DNA of 64,000 bases from Tepidimonas sediminis (lineage in GTDB: Bacteria; Pseudomonadota; Gammaproteobacteria; Burkholderiales; Burkholderiaceae_C): the NCBI RefSeq assembly GCF_007556605.1, contig NZ_VJND01000004.1, positions 1-64,000 on the forward strand. The letters run 5' to 3'. Positions 33,133 to 44,658 of the stretch are shown here, piece after piece. The position numbers and the translations under genes were made by a program. Each line of letters opens with the position of its first letter. Positions within the stretch are counted from its first letter, which is position 1. Under the pieces are notes generated by a model. That model was not told the DNA's origin. It saw nothing but the letters and a program-made list of their open reading frames with translations, and searched no databases.

Positions 33133-35313
33133 ATGGAGGACGCTGAAGCGCTGGCGCAACGTGCGCTGGACCAGTTCGACGGCCTGATCGCGCAGGGCGG
33201 CGGGCTGCGGCCGCGCGCCGGCCAGCGCGCGATGGCGGCCTGCGTGGCCACCGCGCTGGCGCACGGCGCGCCCGGGCAGGTTGCCGCTGACGGCCAAGGA
33301 CCGCGACGCCTGGCGGTGGTGGAGGCCGGCACCGGCGTCGGCAAGTCGCTGGCCTACCTGGTGCCGGCGATCACGGTGGCGCTGCAGCGCGGCACGCGGG
33401 TGGTGGTGTCGACCGCCACCGTGGCGCTGCAGGAGCAGCTGGTGCGGCAGGACCTGCCGGCGCTGGCCGCGCGGCTGCCGACGCCCTTTCGCTTCGCGCT
33501 GGCCAAGGGCCGCGGGCGCTACGTCTGTCGTCTGAAGCTGGAGCGCTGGCTCGGCGACCCGCACGGGGCCGACGCCGGCGAGGGAGACGATGACCTGCTG
33601 GCGCCGCTGGACGCCACCGGCGCGGCCGCGCGGCTGGCGTGGCTGCATGCGCGTGCCGACGACCTCGCGCACGGGCGCTGGGATGGTGAGCTCGACAGCC
33701 TGCCGCAGCCGCCCGAGCCGGCCTGGTGGGCCGCGGTGGCGGCCGATGCGGCGTCGTGCTCGGCGCGTCACTGCCCGCTCTACGGCGGCTGCGTCTACTT
33801 CGAGCGGCGCAAGGAGCTGGTCGGCGCGCAGGTCATCGTCGTCAACCACGACCTGCTGCTGGCCACGCTGGGCACGCGCCAGCTGCCCGAGCCGGACCAG
33901 TGCCTGCTGGTGCTGGACGAGGCGCACCACCTGCCAGCCACCGCGCTGGCGCAGTGGTCGTGCCGCACCGGACTGACGCGGCTGGCCTGGATCGACCAGC
34001 TCTCCAGCCGCATGCTGCGCGTGGCGCAGGAGGTGGAGTGCGACGCGGTGGCCGACGTGCCCGAGGCCGCGGCGCAGCTGCGCGCGGCGCTGCAGGAGCT
34101 GGCCCGGCTGGCGGTGCAGACCTGGGGCGGGGCGCTGCGGCACGGCGAGGAGCCGCTGCGCGTGCGCTGGCCGCTGGGACGCGTGCCGGATGGCTGGGAG
34201 GCGCCGCTGCGGCAGGGCGGGCAGGCCGCGGAGACGCTGCTGGCGGCGCTGCGGGCGCTGGGCGCCGCGCTGCGCGGGGCGATGCGCGAGCAGCCCGAGG
34301 AGGCGCGCCGGCTGGCGCAGCTGTACGCGCAGCTGGGCACGCTGGCGCCGCGGCTGGAGGCCACGAGCGACACGGTGCGCTGGCTGGCGCACGTGCCCGA
34401 GCCGGGCCAGCCGCCGCTGGCCAAGTGGCTGACGCTGGTCCCACCGGCCGCCGGCGGCGACGGCAGCGTGCGCGTGGTGGCCCACGCCAGCCCGATCCAG
34501 CCCGGTGCGCTGCTGCGCGCGCGCCTGTGGCCGCAGGTGCGCGCCGCGGTGTTGACCTCGGCCACGCTGACGGGCGGCGGCGGGCGCTTCGATTTCTTCC
34601 TGCGCGAGGCCGGGCTGGCCGACGATGCCGACGTGTCGACGCTGGCCGTCGAGAGCCCCTTCGACCACGCGCGCCAGGGCGAGCTGGTGCTGGCCGGCGT
34701 GACGGCCGACCCGCGCGACCTGCCGGCCTACCAGCAGGCGGTGCAGCAGGCGCTGCTGCGCGACCTGCCCGGCGTGCGGCAGGGGGCACTGGTGCTGTTC
34801 ACCTCGCGCGCGCATCTGCGTCAGGTGGCCCAGGCGCTGCCGCCGGAGCTGCGCGAGCGCGTGCTGGTGCAGGGCGAGCTGCCGCGCGCGCAGCTGCTGC
34901 AGCGCCACCGCGAGCGCGTCGGCGCGGGACAGCCGTCGATCCTGTTCGGCCTGCAGTCGTTCGGCGAGGGGCTGGATCTGCCCGGCGCGCTGTGCGCCGA
35001 CCTCTTCATCACCAAGCTGCCGTTTGCGCCGCCGGACGACCCGGTGGGCGAGGCGCGCGCCGAGTGGCTGCGCGCCAGCGGCCGCGACCCGTTCCTCGAG
35101 CTGGTGGTGCCGGCCACCGCGCTGCGGCTGCAGCAGTGGGTCGGCCGCGCCCTGCGCAGCGAGGACGACCGCGCGCGCATCGTCTGCTACGACCCGCGTT
35201 TGACGGCCACCGGCTACGGGCGCATGATGCTGGCGGGGTTGCCGCCGTTTGCGCGCCGCGTCGTCGTCCAGGGTGCGCGGGTGCCGGCCGCCGCCCCGGA
35301 AGTGGAGGCTTGA
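33133..35313 (+). CDS. dinG: ATP-dependent DNA helicase DinG
   Basis: 726 residues of the XPD/DinG iron-sulfur 5'-3' helicase family. Walker A VEAGTGVGKSLAYLVP, four Cys that would bind [4Fe-4S] (one in RYVCRLKLE, three in SARHCPLYGGCVYFERR and just before), DEAH box LVLDEAHHLP, TSATLTGGGG and the Q-W-V-G-R-A-L-R-S motif VI. It resolves R-loops and roadblocks in E. coli. Divergent from the GGDEF-EAL gene and followed one base later by the DsrE-like gene. Confidence 0.93.
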   Translation: MEDAEALAQRALDQFDGLIAQGGGLRPRAGQRAMAACVATALAHGAPGQVAADGQGPRRLAVVEAGTGVGKSLAYLVPAITVALQRGTRVVVSTATVALQEQLVRQDLPALAARLPTPFRFALAKGRGRYVCRLKLERWLGDPHGADAGEGDDDLLAPLDATGAAARLAWLHARADDLAHGRWDGELDSLPQPPEPAWWAAVAADAASCSARHCPLYGGCVYFERRKELVGAQVIVVNHDLLLATLGTRQLPEPDQCLLVLDEAHHLPATALAQWSCRTGLTRLAWIDQLSSRMLRVAQEVECDAVADVPEAAAQLRAALQELARLAVQTWGGALRHGEEPLRVRWPLGRVPDGWEAPLRQGGQAAETLLAALRALGAALRGAMREQPEEARRLAQLYAQLGTLAPRLEATSDTVRWLAHVPEPGQPPLAKWLTLVPPAAGGDGSVRVVAHASPIQPGALLRARLWPQVRAAVLTSATLTGGGGRFDFFLREAGLADDADVSTLAVESPFDHARQGELVLAGVTADPRDLPAYQQAVQQALLRDLPGVRQGALVLFTSRAHLRQVAQALPPELRERVLVQGELPRAQLLQRHRERVGAGQPSILFGLQSFGEGLDLPGALCADLFITKLPFAPPDDPVGEARAEWLRASGRDPFLELVVPATALRLQQWVGRALRSEDDRARIVCYDPRLTATGYGRMMLAGLPPFARRVVVQGARVPAAAPEVEA

Positions 35314-35314
35314 G

Positions 35315-35842
35315 ATGGAAGCGTTGCCAAGGAGGCCGTCGCGGCGGCGCTGGCTGGGCTGGCTGGCGGCGCTGGCCGCCGGACCGGCGCTGGCGCAGGC
35401 CCAGCGCGTGCAGACGCCCTACCGCGCGCCCAAGGTGCTGTTCGACATCTACCTCGATCACCCCGACAAGCTCGCTGCGGCGCTGTACTGGGTGCGCAGC
35501 TTCTTTCAACCGCTGTTCGAGGCGCCCTACAGCCTGTTCCCGGAGGACGTGCGCGCCATCGTGCTGATGCATGGCACCGAGATCGTGACGCTGGCGCGCC
35601 ACCATGAGGCGCGCTACGCCGAGGTGGTGCAGCGCATGCGCTACTGGGCCGGGCAGGGGGTGGAGTTCCGCGTCTGCGGGCTGGCGCTGCAGGACTATGG
35701 CTACCGGCCCGAGGACCTGCAGCCGTTCGTGCGCATCGCCCCGTCGGCGATCACCGAACTGGTGCACTGGCAGAACGAAGGCTACGCGCTGGTCGTTCCC
35801 CAGATCACCGACAAGCGCGTCTCGATCGAGCAGATCCGCTGA
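35315..35842 (+). CDS. Exported DsrE/DsrF-like protein
   Basis: 175 residues. A basic, twin-Arg-like N-terminus (RRPSRRRWLGWLAALAAGPALAQA) looks like a signal peptide. The mature part VLFDIYLDHPDKLAAALYWVRSFF, IVLMHGTEIVTLAR and GVEFRVCGLALQDYGY has the DsrE alpha/beta pattern with one Cys at the usual sulfur-relay position. Its role is unknown. It is translationally adjacent to dinG and followed 4 bp later by the radical SAM gene. Confidence 0.75.
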   Translation: MEALPRRPSRRRWLGWLAALAAGPALAQAQRVQTPYRAPKVLFDIYLDHPDKLAAALYWVRSFFQPLFEAPYSLFPEDVRAIVLMHGTEIVTLARHHEARYAEVVQRMRYWAGQGVEFRVCGLALQDYGYRPEDLQPFVRIAPSAITELVHWQNEGYALVVPQITDKRVSIEQIR

Positions 35843-35846
35843 AACG

Positions 35847-36977
35847 ATGGTGCCCCCGATTCCGTCGCGCGTGGCGCTGCGCCCCTCGCTGCCGAAAGGC
35901 CGCGGCAGCGGGCTGCGCCTGGCGCACCGCTTCCAGCACGAGGCGCGCGAGCCGTTCGACGACGGCTGGGAGCGCGAGCCGGACGCACCCCCACCGCCGC
36001 GCACCGAGCTGCGCTGGGAAGAAGCCAGGAGCGCGCTGACCTACAACGACTCGCCCGACATCGGCTTCGACCGCTCGCTCAACCCTTACCGCGGCTGTGA
36101 GCACGGCTGCGCCTACTGCTACGCGCGGCCCACGCACGCCTACCTGGATCTCTCGCCGGGGCTGGATTTCGAGACCGTGATCGTGGCGCGCCGCGGGCTG
36201 GAGGCGCGCCTGCGCGCCGAGCTGGCCCGCCCCGGCTACCGCGCCGCGCCGGTGGCCATCGGCACCGTCACCGACGCCTACCAGCCGCTGGAGCGCGAGC
36301 TGCGCCTGACGCGCGCGCTGCTGCAGGTGCTGGCCGAGACGCGCCACCCCTGGGTGCTGGTGACCAAGGGCAGCGGGGTGGAGCGCGACCTGGATCTGAT
36401 CGCGCCGATGGCCGCGCAGGGGTTGTGCGCCGTCTACGTGACGGTGACGACGCTGCAGGCCGAGCTGGCGCGGCGGCTGGAGCCGCGCGCCGCAGCGCCC
36501 TGGCGGCGGCTGCGCACGATCCGGATGCTGGCCGACGCCGGCGTGCCGGTGGGGGTGAGCGTCGCGCCGCAGATCCCGTTTCTCAACGACGACTTGGAGG
36601 CGGTGCTGGCCGCCGCCGCCGAGGCCGGCGCGCGCTGCGCGTTCTACACCGTGCTGCGGCTGCCGTGGGAGGTGCGCACGGTGTTCGCGGACTGGCTGCG
36701 CCGGCACTACCCCGAGCGCGCGGCGCGCGTGCTGGCGCGCGTGCGCGACCTGCATGGCGGGCGCGATTACGACGCCGAATTCGGCGCGCGCATGACGGGC
36801 CGCGGCGTCTGGGCCGAGCTGTGGCGCCAGCGCTTTGCGCAGGCGTGCCGCCGGCTGGGACTGGCCACGCAGGGGCCGGCGCTGCGGTCGGACCTGTTCC
36901 GCTCGCCTGCCATTGCCACGCCACCTGCGGCTGCGGCGCGGCCGGTCGATCCGCGCCAGCTGTCGCTGTTCGACTGA
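35847..36977 (+). CDS. PA0069-type radical SAM protein
   Basis: 376 residues. The cluster site is C-x3-C-x2-C in NPYRGCEHGCAYCYARPTHAY, preceded by TYNDSPDIGFDRSLNP, the usual lead-in of the SplB-like PA0069 family. PVAIGTVTDAYQPLERE and VLVTKGSGVERDLDLI follow. It ends QLSLFD. Some annotated members are linked to DNA photoproduct repair by similarity to spore photoproduct lyase, but the function is not established. Its place next to dinG is at best suggestive of DNA upkeep. Confidence 0.85.
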   Translation: MVPPIPSRVALRPSLPKGRGSGLRLAHRFQHEAREPFDDGWEREPDAPPPPRTELRWEEARSALTYNDSPDIGFDRSLNPYRGCEHGCAYCYARPTHAYLDLSPGLDFETVIVARRGLEARLRAELARPGYRAAPVAIGTVTDAYQPLERELRLTRALLQVLAETRHPWVLVTKGSGVERDLDLIAPMAAQGLCAVYVTVTTLQAELARRLEPRAAAPWRRLRTIRMLADAGVPVGVSVAPQIPFLNDDLEAVLAAAAEAGARCAFYTVLRLPWEVRTVFADWLRRHYPERAARVLARVRDLHGGRDYDAEFGARMTGRGVWAELWRQRFAQACRRLGLATQGPALRSDLFRSPAIATPPAAAARPVDPRQLSLFD

Positions 36978-36985
36978 CGGATGGC

Positions 36986-39373
36986 TCAGGCCGCGTGGCA
37001 GGCGCGCCAGATGCGCTCCGGCGTGGCCGGCGCATCCAGCGGCAGCGGCCCGTCGGCCGGCAGCCCGGCGCGGCGGCGCGCGCTGGCCACTGCGTCGCGT
37101 ACCGCCTCCCAGACGCTGAGCGCCAGCATGAACGGCGGCTCGCCGACCGCCTTGCTGCCGAACACGTTGTCCTCGCGGTTCGGCTGCGGCCACAGCTCCA
37201 CGCGGAAGCGCAAGGGCTGGTCGCCGGCGGTGGGGATCTTGTAGGTGCTGGCCCCCGTGGTCCACAGCCGGCCCTGCTCGTCCCAGACCAGCTCCTCAGT
37301 GGTCAGCCATCCCATCCCCTGCACGAAGCCGCCCTCGATCTGGCCGATGTCCAGCGCCGGGTTGAGGCTGCGGCCCACGTCGTGCAGGATGTCCACCGCC
37401 AGCACGCGCAGCTCGCCGGTCAGCGTGTCGATGGCGACCTCGGTGCAGGCCGCGCCGTAGGCGAAGTAGTAGAACGGGCGCCCCGTGAGCGTGGCCTTGT
37501 CGTAGTGGATCTTCGGCGTGCGGTAAAAGCCCTCGGCCCACAGCGGGATGCGGTGGGCGTAGGCCTCGCGCACCACGTCGTCGAAGGCGCGGCGCCGCGC
37601 CGGCGAGATCACCCAGCCGCCGGCGAAGCGCACCTCGTCGGCGCCGCAGCCGTCCAGCCCGGCGACGAAGGTGGCCAGCCGCTCGCGCACCTTGGCGGCG
37701 GCGCGCTGCGCGGCGCGCCCGTTGAGGTCGGTGCCGCTGGAGGCGGCGGTGGCGCTGGCGTTGGGGATGGCGGCGGTGTCGCTTGCGGCGATGCGCACGC
37801 GCGTCAGCGCCACGCCCAGCTCGTCGGCCACGATCTGCAGCACCTTGGTGTGCAGGCCCTGGCCCATCTCGGTGCCGCCGTGGTGCACCAGCACGCTGCC
37901 GTCGGTGTAGACGTGCACCAGTGCGCCGGCCTGGTTGAACTGCGTCGCGGTGAAGCTGATGCCGAACTTGACCGGCGTGATCGCCAGCCCCCTCTGGACG
38001 ACGGGGCTGGCGGCATTGAACGCCGCCACCGCCGCACGCCGCTCGTGCCAGCGGCAACGTTGCGCCAGCGCCGGCAGCAGCGCCGGCAGCACGTTGTCCT
38101 CCAGGCGCATCTGGTACGGCGTGGTGTCGCGCCGCGCCGGCAGCGGCAGCGCGCCGGTTGGCAGCGGCCCGATCCACGCCGGGCACGGGCGCTCGTCGTA
38201 GAGGTTGCGCCGCCGCACCTCCAGCGGGTCCAGCCCCAGGTGGCGCGCCACGTCGCCGAGGATGGTCTCGATCGCCAGCATGCCCTGCGGGCCGCCGAAG
38301 CCGCGAAACGCCGTGAAGCTCTGGCGATGCGTGCGGCAGCGGTAGCTGTGCAGCGCCACGTGCGGGATGAAGTAGGCGTTGTCGGCATGGAAGACGGCGC
38401 GGTCGGCCACCGGGCCCGAGAGGTCGGCGCTGAAGCCGCAGTCGACCAGCATCGTCAAGTCCAGCGCCAGCAGCCGCCCCTCGGCGTCGAAGCCGACGTC
38501 GTAGCTGTAGCTGAACGGGTGGCGCTTGCCGGTGATGCGCATGTCGTCGTCGCGCCCCAGGCGCAGCTTGACCGGCGCCCCCACCCTGCGCGCCGCCAGC
38601 GCCGCCCACACCGCCACGTGGCCGGCTTGCGTTTCCTTGCCGCCGAAGCCTCCGCCCATGCGCCGGCACTGCACGCGCACGCGGTGGCTGGCCAGCCCCA
38701 GCGCGTGCGCGACCCAGTGCTGCACCTCGCCCGGGTGCTGGGTGCTGGACAGGATGGTCCATTCGTCCTGCTCGTGCGGGATCGCCAGTGCGACCTGCGT
38801 CTCGAGGTAATAGTGCTCCTGCCCGCCGGCGCGAAAGCGCCCGCGCAGCCGGTGCGGCGCCTGCGCCAGCGCCGCTGCCGCGTCGCCGCGGCACAGGTGC
38901 ACCGGCGGCAGCACGTAGTGGCCCTGGGCGTGCGCCTGCTCCACGTCCAGCACCGCCGGCAGCGGCTCCAGCGCCAGCCGCACGCAGGCGGCGGCGGTGC
39001 GTGCGGTGCGCTCATCATCCGCCACCACCAGCGCCACCACCTGCCCGGCGTAGAACACCTCGTCCAGCGCCAGGATCGGCTCGTCGTGCGCGAACGAGGC
39101 CAGCCACCGGTCGCCGGGGATGTCGGCGGCGGTGACGACGGCGCGCACGCCGGGCAGCGCCAGCGCCTCGCCGGCATCGAGGCCGAGCAGTCGCCCATGC
39201 GCCAGCGGCGACAGCACCGGCGCCGCATGCAGCGTGCCGGCCGGCACCGGGATGTCGTCGACGTAGCGTGCCTCGCCGGTGACGTGCGCGACGGCACTTT
39301 CGTGCATCGGCGAGGCACCGCAGGCGCTCTCGGCCAGCGCCTCGGGTTGCAGGGCCGCCAGCGGCGCGTTCAC
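36986..39373 (-). CDS. xdhB: Xanthine dehydrogenase molybdopterin-binding subunit
   Basis: 795 residues. Catalytic Mo subunit oxidising hypoxanthine and xanthine to urate. ESAVAHVTGEARYVDDIPVPAGTLH is the usual start, with MGGGFGGKETQ, the TAFRGFGGPQGM region (pterin contact, substrate Arg), EMGQGLHTKVLQIVADELGV, and QIEGGFVQGMGWLTTEEL containing the catalytic-Glu environment. It starts with GTG, sharing GTGA with the xdhA stop. It lacks xdhC directly downstream, where the family normally has it. Confidence 0.95.
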   Translation of the reverse strand: MNAPLAALQPEALAESACGASPMHESAVAHVTGEARYVDDIPVPAGTLHAAPVLSPLAHGRLLGLDAGEALALPGVRAVVTAADIPGDRWLASFAHDEPILALDEVFYAGQVVALVVADDERTARTAAACVRLALEPLPAVLDVEQAHAQGHYVLPPVHLCRGDAAAALAQAPHRLRGRFRAGGQEHYYLETQVALAIPHEQDEWTILSSTQHPGEVQHWVAHALGLASHRVRVQCRRMGGGFGGKETQAGHVAVWAALAARRVGAPVKLRLGRDDDMRITGKRHPFSYSYDVGFDAEGRLLALDLTMLVDCGFSADLSGPVADRAVFHADNAYFIPHVALHSYRCRTHRQSFTAFRGFGGPQGMLAIETILGDVARHLGLDPLEVRRRNLYDERPCPAWIGPLPTGALPLPARRDTTPYQMRLEDNVLPALLPALAQRCRWHERRAAVAAFNAASPVVQRGLAITPVKFGISFTATQFNQAGALVHVYTDGSVLVHHGGTEMGQGLHTKVLQIVADELGVALTRVRIAASDTAAIPNASATAASSGTDLNGRAAQRAAAKVRERLATFVAGLDGCGADEVRFAGGWVISPARRRAFDDVVREAYAHRIPLWAEGFYRTPKIHYDKATLTGRPFYYFAYGAACTEVAIDTLTGELRVLAVDILHDVGRSLNPALDIGQIEGGFVQGMGWLTTEELVWDEQGRLWTTGASTYKIPTAGDQPLRFRVELWPQPNREDNVFGSKAVGEPPFMLALSVWEAVRDAVASARRRAGLPADGPLPLDAPATPERIWRACHAA

Positions 39374-40962
39374 GGCTGCCCCTCCGTGGCGGCGAGCAGG
39401 CGCTCGGCGGCGTGCGGCTCGTCCAGCCGGATCGGCGGCCCGTCCGGCTGGCCGCCATGCGCCAGCCAGGTGCGCCACAGCAGGTTGGCCAGCATCGCGC
39501 GCCGATAGGCCGCGCTGGCGCGGCCGTCGCTGAGCGGCTCGAATTCGCGCTGCAGCGCCGCCATCGCCGCGCGCACCGTCGCCGCGTCCCACGGCTGGCC
39601 GAGCAGGCAAGCCTCCGCCGCGCGTGCGCGCGCCGGCACGGCGGCCACGCCGCCGGCGCCGATGCGCACGTGCACCACGCGCCCGGCCTCGTCCAGCCGC
39701 CAGGCGATCGCCAGGCTCACCGTCGAGATGTCGTCCTCGAAGCGCTTGGACAGTTTGTGCGCGGCCACCATGAGTGGCGGCTCGCCGGGCGCCGGCAGCG
39801 GTACCTCGATCCACGCCAGCACTTCGTCGGGGGCCAGCGCGGTGCGCCGGTAGCCGAGGTAGAAGTCCTCCAGCGCCAGCCGCCGCGGCGCGCGGGCGTC
39901 GGCGGCCAGCATCACGCGCGCCTGCAGCGCGATCAGCACCGGCATCGAGTCGCCGATCGGCGAGCCGTTGGCCACGTTGCCGCCCAGCGTGCCGCCGTGG
40001 CGGATCGGCTGGCCGGCGAAGCGCTCCTCGTAGCCGGCCAGCACCGGCCAGTGCGCCTGCAGCGCCGCGAACGCCTCGTGCAGCGTGGCGGCGGCACCGA
40101 TGCGCAGCAGTCGGCCCGCGCCGGTCTCGTCGGCCGCCGTCTGCACGCGCGCCAGCTCCGCGCAGCGCGACACGTCCAGCACCTGCGCCCAGCGCCGGCG
40201 CTGCTGCGTCAGCTGCAGCACGGCGTCGGTGCCACCGGCCACCAGCACCGCCTGCGGCCAGCGCCGTCGCGCCCGCAGCAGCGCTGCCAGCGTGCGCGGG
40301 GCCAGGTAGGCGGGGGCGTCCTCGCCGTGTTCGGGGGTGCCGTTCTCGGCCACCGCCGCGGCCTGCCGCAGCAGCGCGCGCAGCCGTGCCTCGTCGGCCC
40401 GCGCCGGCAGCTGCGCCGAAAGCGCCTGCGCCGCCTCCAGGATCGGGCGATAGCCGGTGCAGCGGCACAGGTTGCCCGACAGCGCGCGCACCGCCTGCTC
40501 GCGTGTCACCGGGGCGCCGGCGGGGCGTTGTTGGTCGAGCACGAACAGGCTCATCACGATGCCCGGCGTGCAAAAGCCGCACTGGGACCCATGGTGGGTC
40601 ACCAGTGCCTGCTGCACCGGGTGCAGCGCGCCGTTGCCGGGCAGCAGCGGATCGGCGGCGAGGTCCTGCGCCGTCCACACGGCGCAGCCGTGCACGCCGT
40701 GCGCCAGGCGGATGCAGCTGTTGAGCGCGCGCCAGCGCAGCGTGCCGTCCGGGGCTTCGTCGGCCACCGCCACGGTGCAGGCGCCGCAGTCGCCGGCGGC
40801 ACAGCCTTCCTTGACGCCGGTCAGGCCCAGCCGCTGGCGCAGCACCGTCAGCAGCGTCTCGTCGGGCGCCACGCCAGGCACGCTGCGCACGCGGCCCCGG
40901 TGCACCAGCACGAGCGGTGCGGGCAGGGTACCGACGGGCTCGGTTGGCAAGGCGGGATTCAT
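39370..40962 (-). CDS. xdhA: Xanthine dehydrogenase small subunit (2Fe-2S/FAD)
   Basis: 530 residues. The N-terminal ferredoxin-like [2Fe-2S] site GVKEGCAAGDCGACTVA and second cluster SQCGFCTPGIVMSL and SGNLCRCTGYRPI take up residues about 1-170. The FAD-binding domain follows with VAGGTDAVLQL and GGTLGGNVANGSPIGDSMPVL. It transfers electrons from the Mo centre to NAD+. Divergent from the LysR gene across 72 bp holding an inverted repeat. Confidence 0.95.
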   Translation of the reverse strand: MNPALPTEPVGTLPAPLVLVHRGRVRSVPGVAPDETLLTVLRQRLGLTGVKEGCAAGDCGACTVAVADEAPDGTLRWRALNSCIRLAHGVHGCAVWTAQDLAADPLLPGNGALHPVQQALVTHHGSQCGFCTPGIVMSLFVLDQQRPAGAPVTREQAVRALSGNLCRCTGYRPILEAAQALSAQLPARADEARLRALLRQAAAVAENGTPEHGEDAPAYLAPRTLAALLRARRRWPQAVLVAGGTDAVLQLTQQRRRWAQVLDVSRCAELARVQTAADETGAGRLLRIGAAATLHEAFAALQAHWPVLAGYEERFAGQPIRHGGTLGGNVANGSPIGDSMPVLIALQARVMLAADARAPRRLALEDFYLGYRRTALAPDEVLAWIEVPLPAPGEPPLMVAAHKLSKRFEDDISTVSLAIAWRLDEAGRVVHVRIGAGGVAAVPARARAAEACLLGQPWDAATVRAAMAALQREFEPLSDGRASAAYRRAMLANLLWRTWLAHGGQPDGPPIRLDEPHAAERLLAATEGQP

Positions 40963-40993
40963 GCGTCCGAAGGCTAGCGGCCGGGGGTGGCGA

Positions 40994-41040
40994 TGACATA
41001 CGATGACTCAGATGTTGCTCATAATCCAATCTGTATGTCA
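40994..41040. promoter_or_regulatory. Inverted repeat TGACATAC / GTATGTCA between xdhA and lysR
   Basis: Two perfect 8-bp arms (40994-41001 and 41033-41040), 39 bp centre to centre. The spacing, near four helical turns, suits a LysR tetramer. The inner stretch ATAATCCAATCTGTAT could be a T-N11-A type box, and CATAAT at 41020-41025 a -10 for lysR. Confidence 0.5.
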
Positions 41041-42061
41041 CGCGGCGTGCCTTGGGACAGCATCGATCTGCATCTGATTCGGGTGTTGCACACGGTGTTG
41101 ACGGAACGCAGCGTCACGCGCGCCGCCGTGCGGCTGGGCATGCACCAGCCCGCGGTGAGCGCCGCGCTGCGCCGCCTGCGCCGGCTGACCGGCGACGCGC
41201 TGCTGGTGCGCGGCGGCGCGGGATTGGTGCCGACCGCCGTGGCGCAGCGGATGCTCGCCCCGGCGGCGGAGATCCTGCGCCAGGCCGACACGATGCTGGC
41301 GGCGGCGCGTGCCTTCGACCCGGCGCGCAGCGAACACACCTTCACCGTGGCTGCCAGCGACTACCTCGACCCGTGGTTCCTGCCGCGGCTGGTGGCACGC
41401 GTCAAGGCCGAGGCACCGCACTGCCGCGTGGAGCTGCAGCCGCTGGGTGGTGCGCCGGACTACCGGCAGCGCCTGGCCACCGGCGAGGTGGACGTGGTGA
41501 TCGGCAACTGGCCCGAGGTGCCGGGCGAGCTGCACCAGGGCCGCCTGTTCGGCGACGAGGTGGTCTGCCTGGTGGCGCGGCACCACCCGGCGCTGCGGCG
41601 CGGCTGGACGCTGCAGGACTGGCTGGACGCCGAGCACGTGGCCCCGACGCCGCCGGTGCCCGGCGCCTTGGGCGTGATCGACGAGCACCTGGCGCGCCGC
41701 GGGCTGCGTCGCAACATCGTGGTGCGTTGCCCGCACTTCGGGTTGATTCCGGCGATGGTGGCCGACAGCCTGCTGGTGCTGACCACCGGACGGCAGTACT
41801 GCGAACGTTTCCTGCCTCAGCTGCCGCTGGCCATGCTGCCGCCACCGCTGGAGTTTCCGCGCCTGAAGTACTACCAGCTGTGGCACGATCGCACCCATCA
41901 CGCACCGGCGGCGCAGTGGCTGCGCGAGCGCATCCGCGACGTGGCCGCCGGCCTGGCCGCTTCCAAGGCAGGAACCGCGACAACGGCAACGTTACCATCG
42001 GCACCTTCGCCGCAGACTGGGTGCCTGCGCCCGCGCCGCGCGCGCCCGCCAGAACCGCACG

Positions 42062-43595
<1,534 letters not shown>

Positions 43596-43609
<14 letters not shown>

Positions 43610-44651
43610 GCGTCGTCCGCAGCCCTCGGCGCTGTGGCGCTGGGCCTCGCCGCTGCTGGCCCTCGTGCTGACGGTGCTGATCGGGATGGCGTTGTTCGCG
43701 GCGCTGGGCAAGGATCCCTGGGCCGGGCTGCGGGTCTTTTTCTGGGAGCCGGTGCGCGACCTGCGCGGCTGGAGCGAGCTGCTGCTGAAGGCCACGCCGT
43801 TGCTGCTGATCGCGCTGGGGCTGGCGATCGGCTTTCGCTCCAACGTCTGGAACATCGGCGCCGAGGGTCAGTTCGTGATCGGGGCGGTGTGCGCCACCGG
43901 TGTGGCGCTGGCGCTGCATGGCGCCGGCTGGCCGACCTGGCCGCTGGTGCTGCTGGCCGGCGCGCTGGGGGGGCTCGCGTGGGCGGCGCTGACCGCGCTG
44001 CTGCGTGACCGCTTTCACGCCAACGAGATCCTGGTCAGCCTGATGCTGGTCTACGTGGCGGTGCAGGTGCTCAACTACCTGGTCTACGGTCCGTGGAAGG
44101 ATCCGCTCGGCTTCAACTTCCCGCAGACGCAGCGCTTCGACGGCGACGCCCTGGTGCCGCGGCTGGTGTCGCACCTTCGCGTCAACCTGGGTTTGATCCT
44201 GGCGCTGCTGGCGGCGCTGGCGACCTGGGTGTTCCTGTTCCGCACGCGCGCCGGGTTTGCGCAGCAGGTGGGGGGCTTGGCGCCGCTGGCGGCGCGCTAT
44301 GCGGGCTTCTCGTCGCGCGCGGCGCTGTGGCTGGCGATGGGTGTCTCCGGGGCGCTGGCCGGGCTGGCCGGGGCGCTGGAGGTGGCCGGGCCGGTGGGCC
44401 AGCTCACGCCCCACGTGCCGGCGGGCTATGGCTTTGCCGCCATCATCGTGGCTTTCGTCGGGCGGCTGCACCCCGTCGGCAGCATCGGCGCGGCGCTGCT
44501 GATGAGCCTGTTCTACCTCGGCGGCGAGCTGGCGCAGTCGCGTCTCGGCCTGCCGAAATCGATCACCGGTGTGTTCCAGGGGCTGCTGCTGTTCGCGCTG
44601 CTGGCCTGCGACACGCTGATCCAGTACCGCATCCGCTGGGGAAAGGGCTGA
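43596..44651 (+). CDS. Nucleoside/purine ABC transporter permease 1
   Basis: 351 residues. BPD_transp_2 family permease with about ten helices. KATPLLLIALGLAIGFRSNVWNIGAEGQFVIGAV is the standard signature of the larger permease in BMP-type nucleoside systems. It overlaps the ATPase stop by 14 bp. Confidence 0.92.
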
Positions 44652-44658
44652 CAGGGCG

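Noticed and set aside
41033-41040. GTATGTCA near lysR as another GntR TGTATACA operator
   Set aside because: Only the TGTAT half agrees, and it already forms a perfect repeat with TGACATAC, which suits the adjacent LysR protein better.
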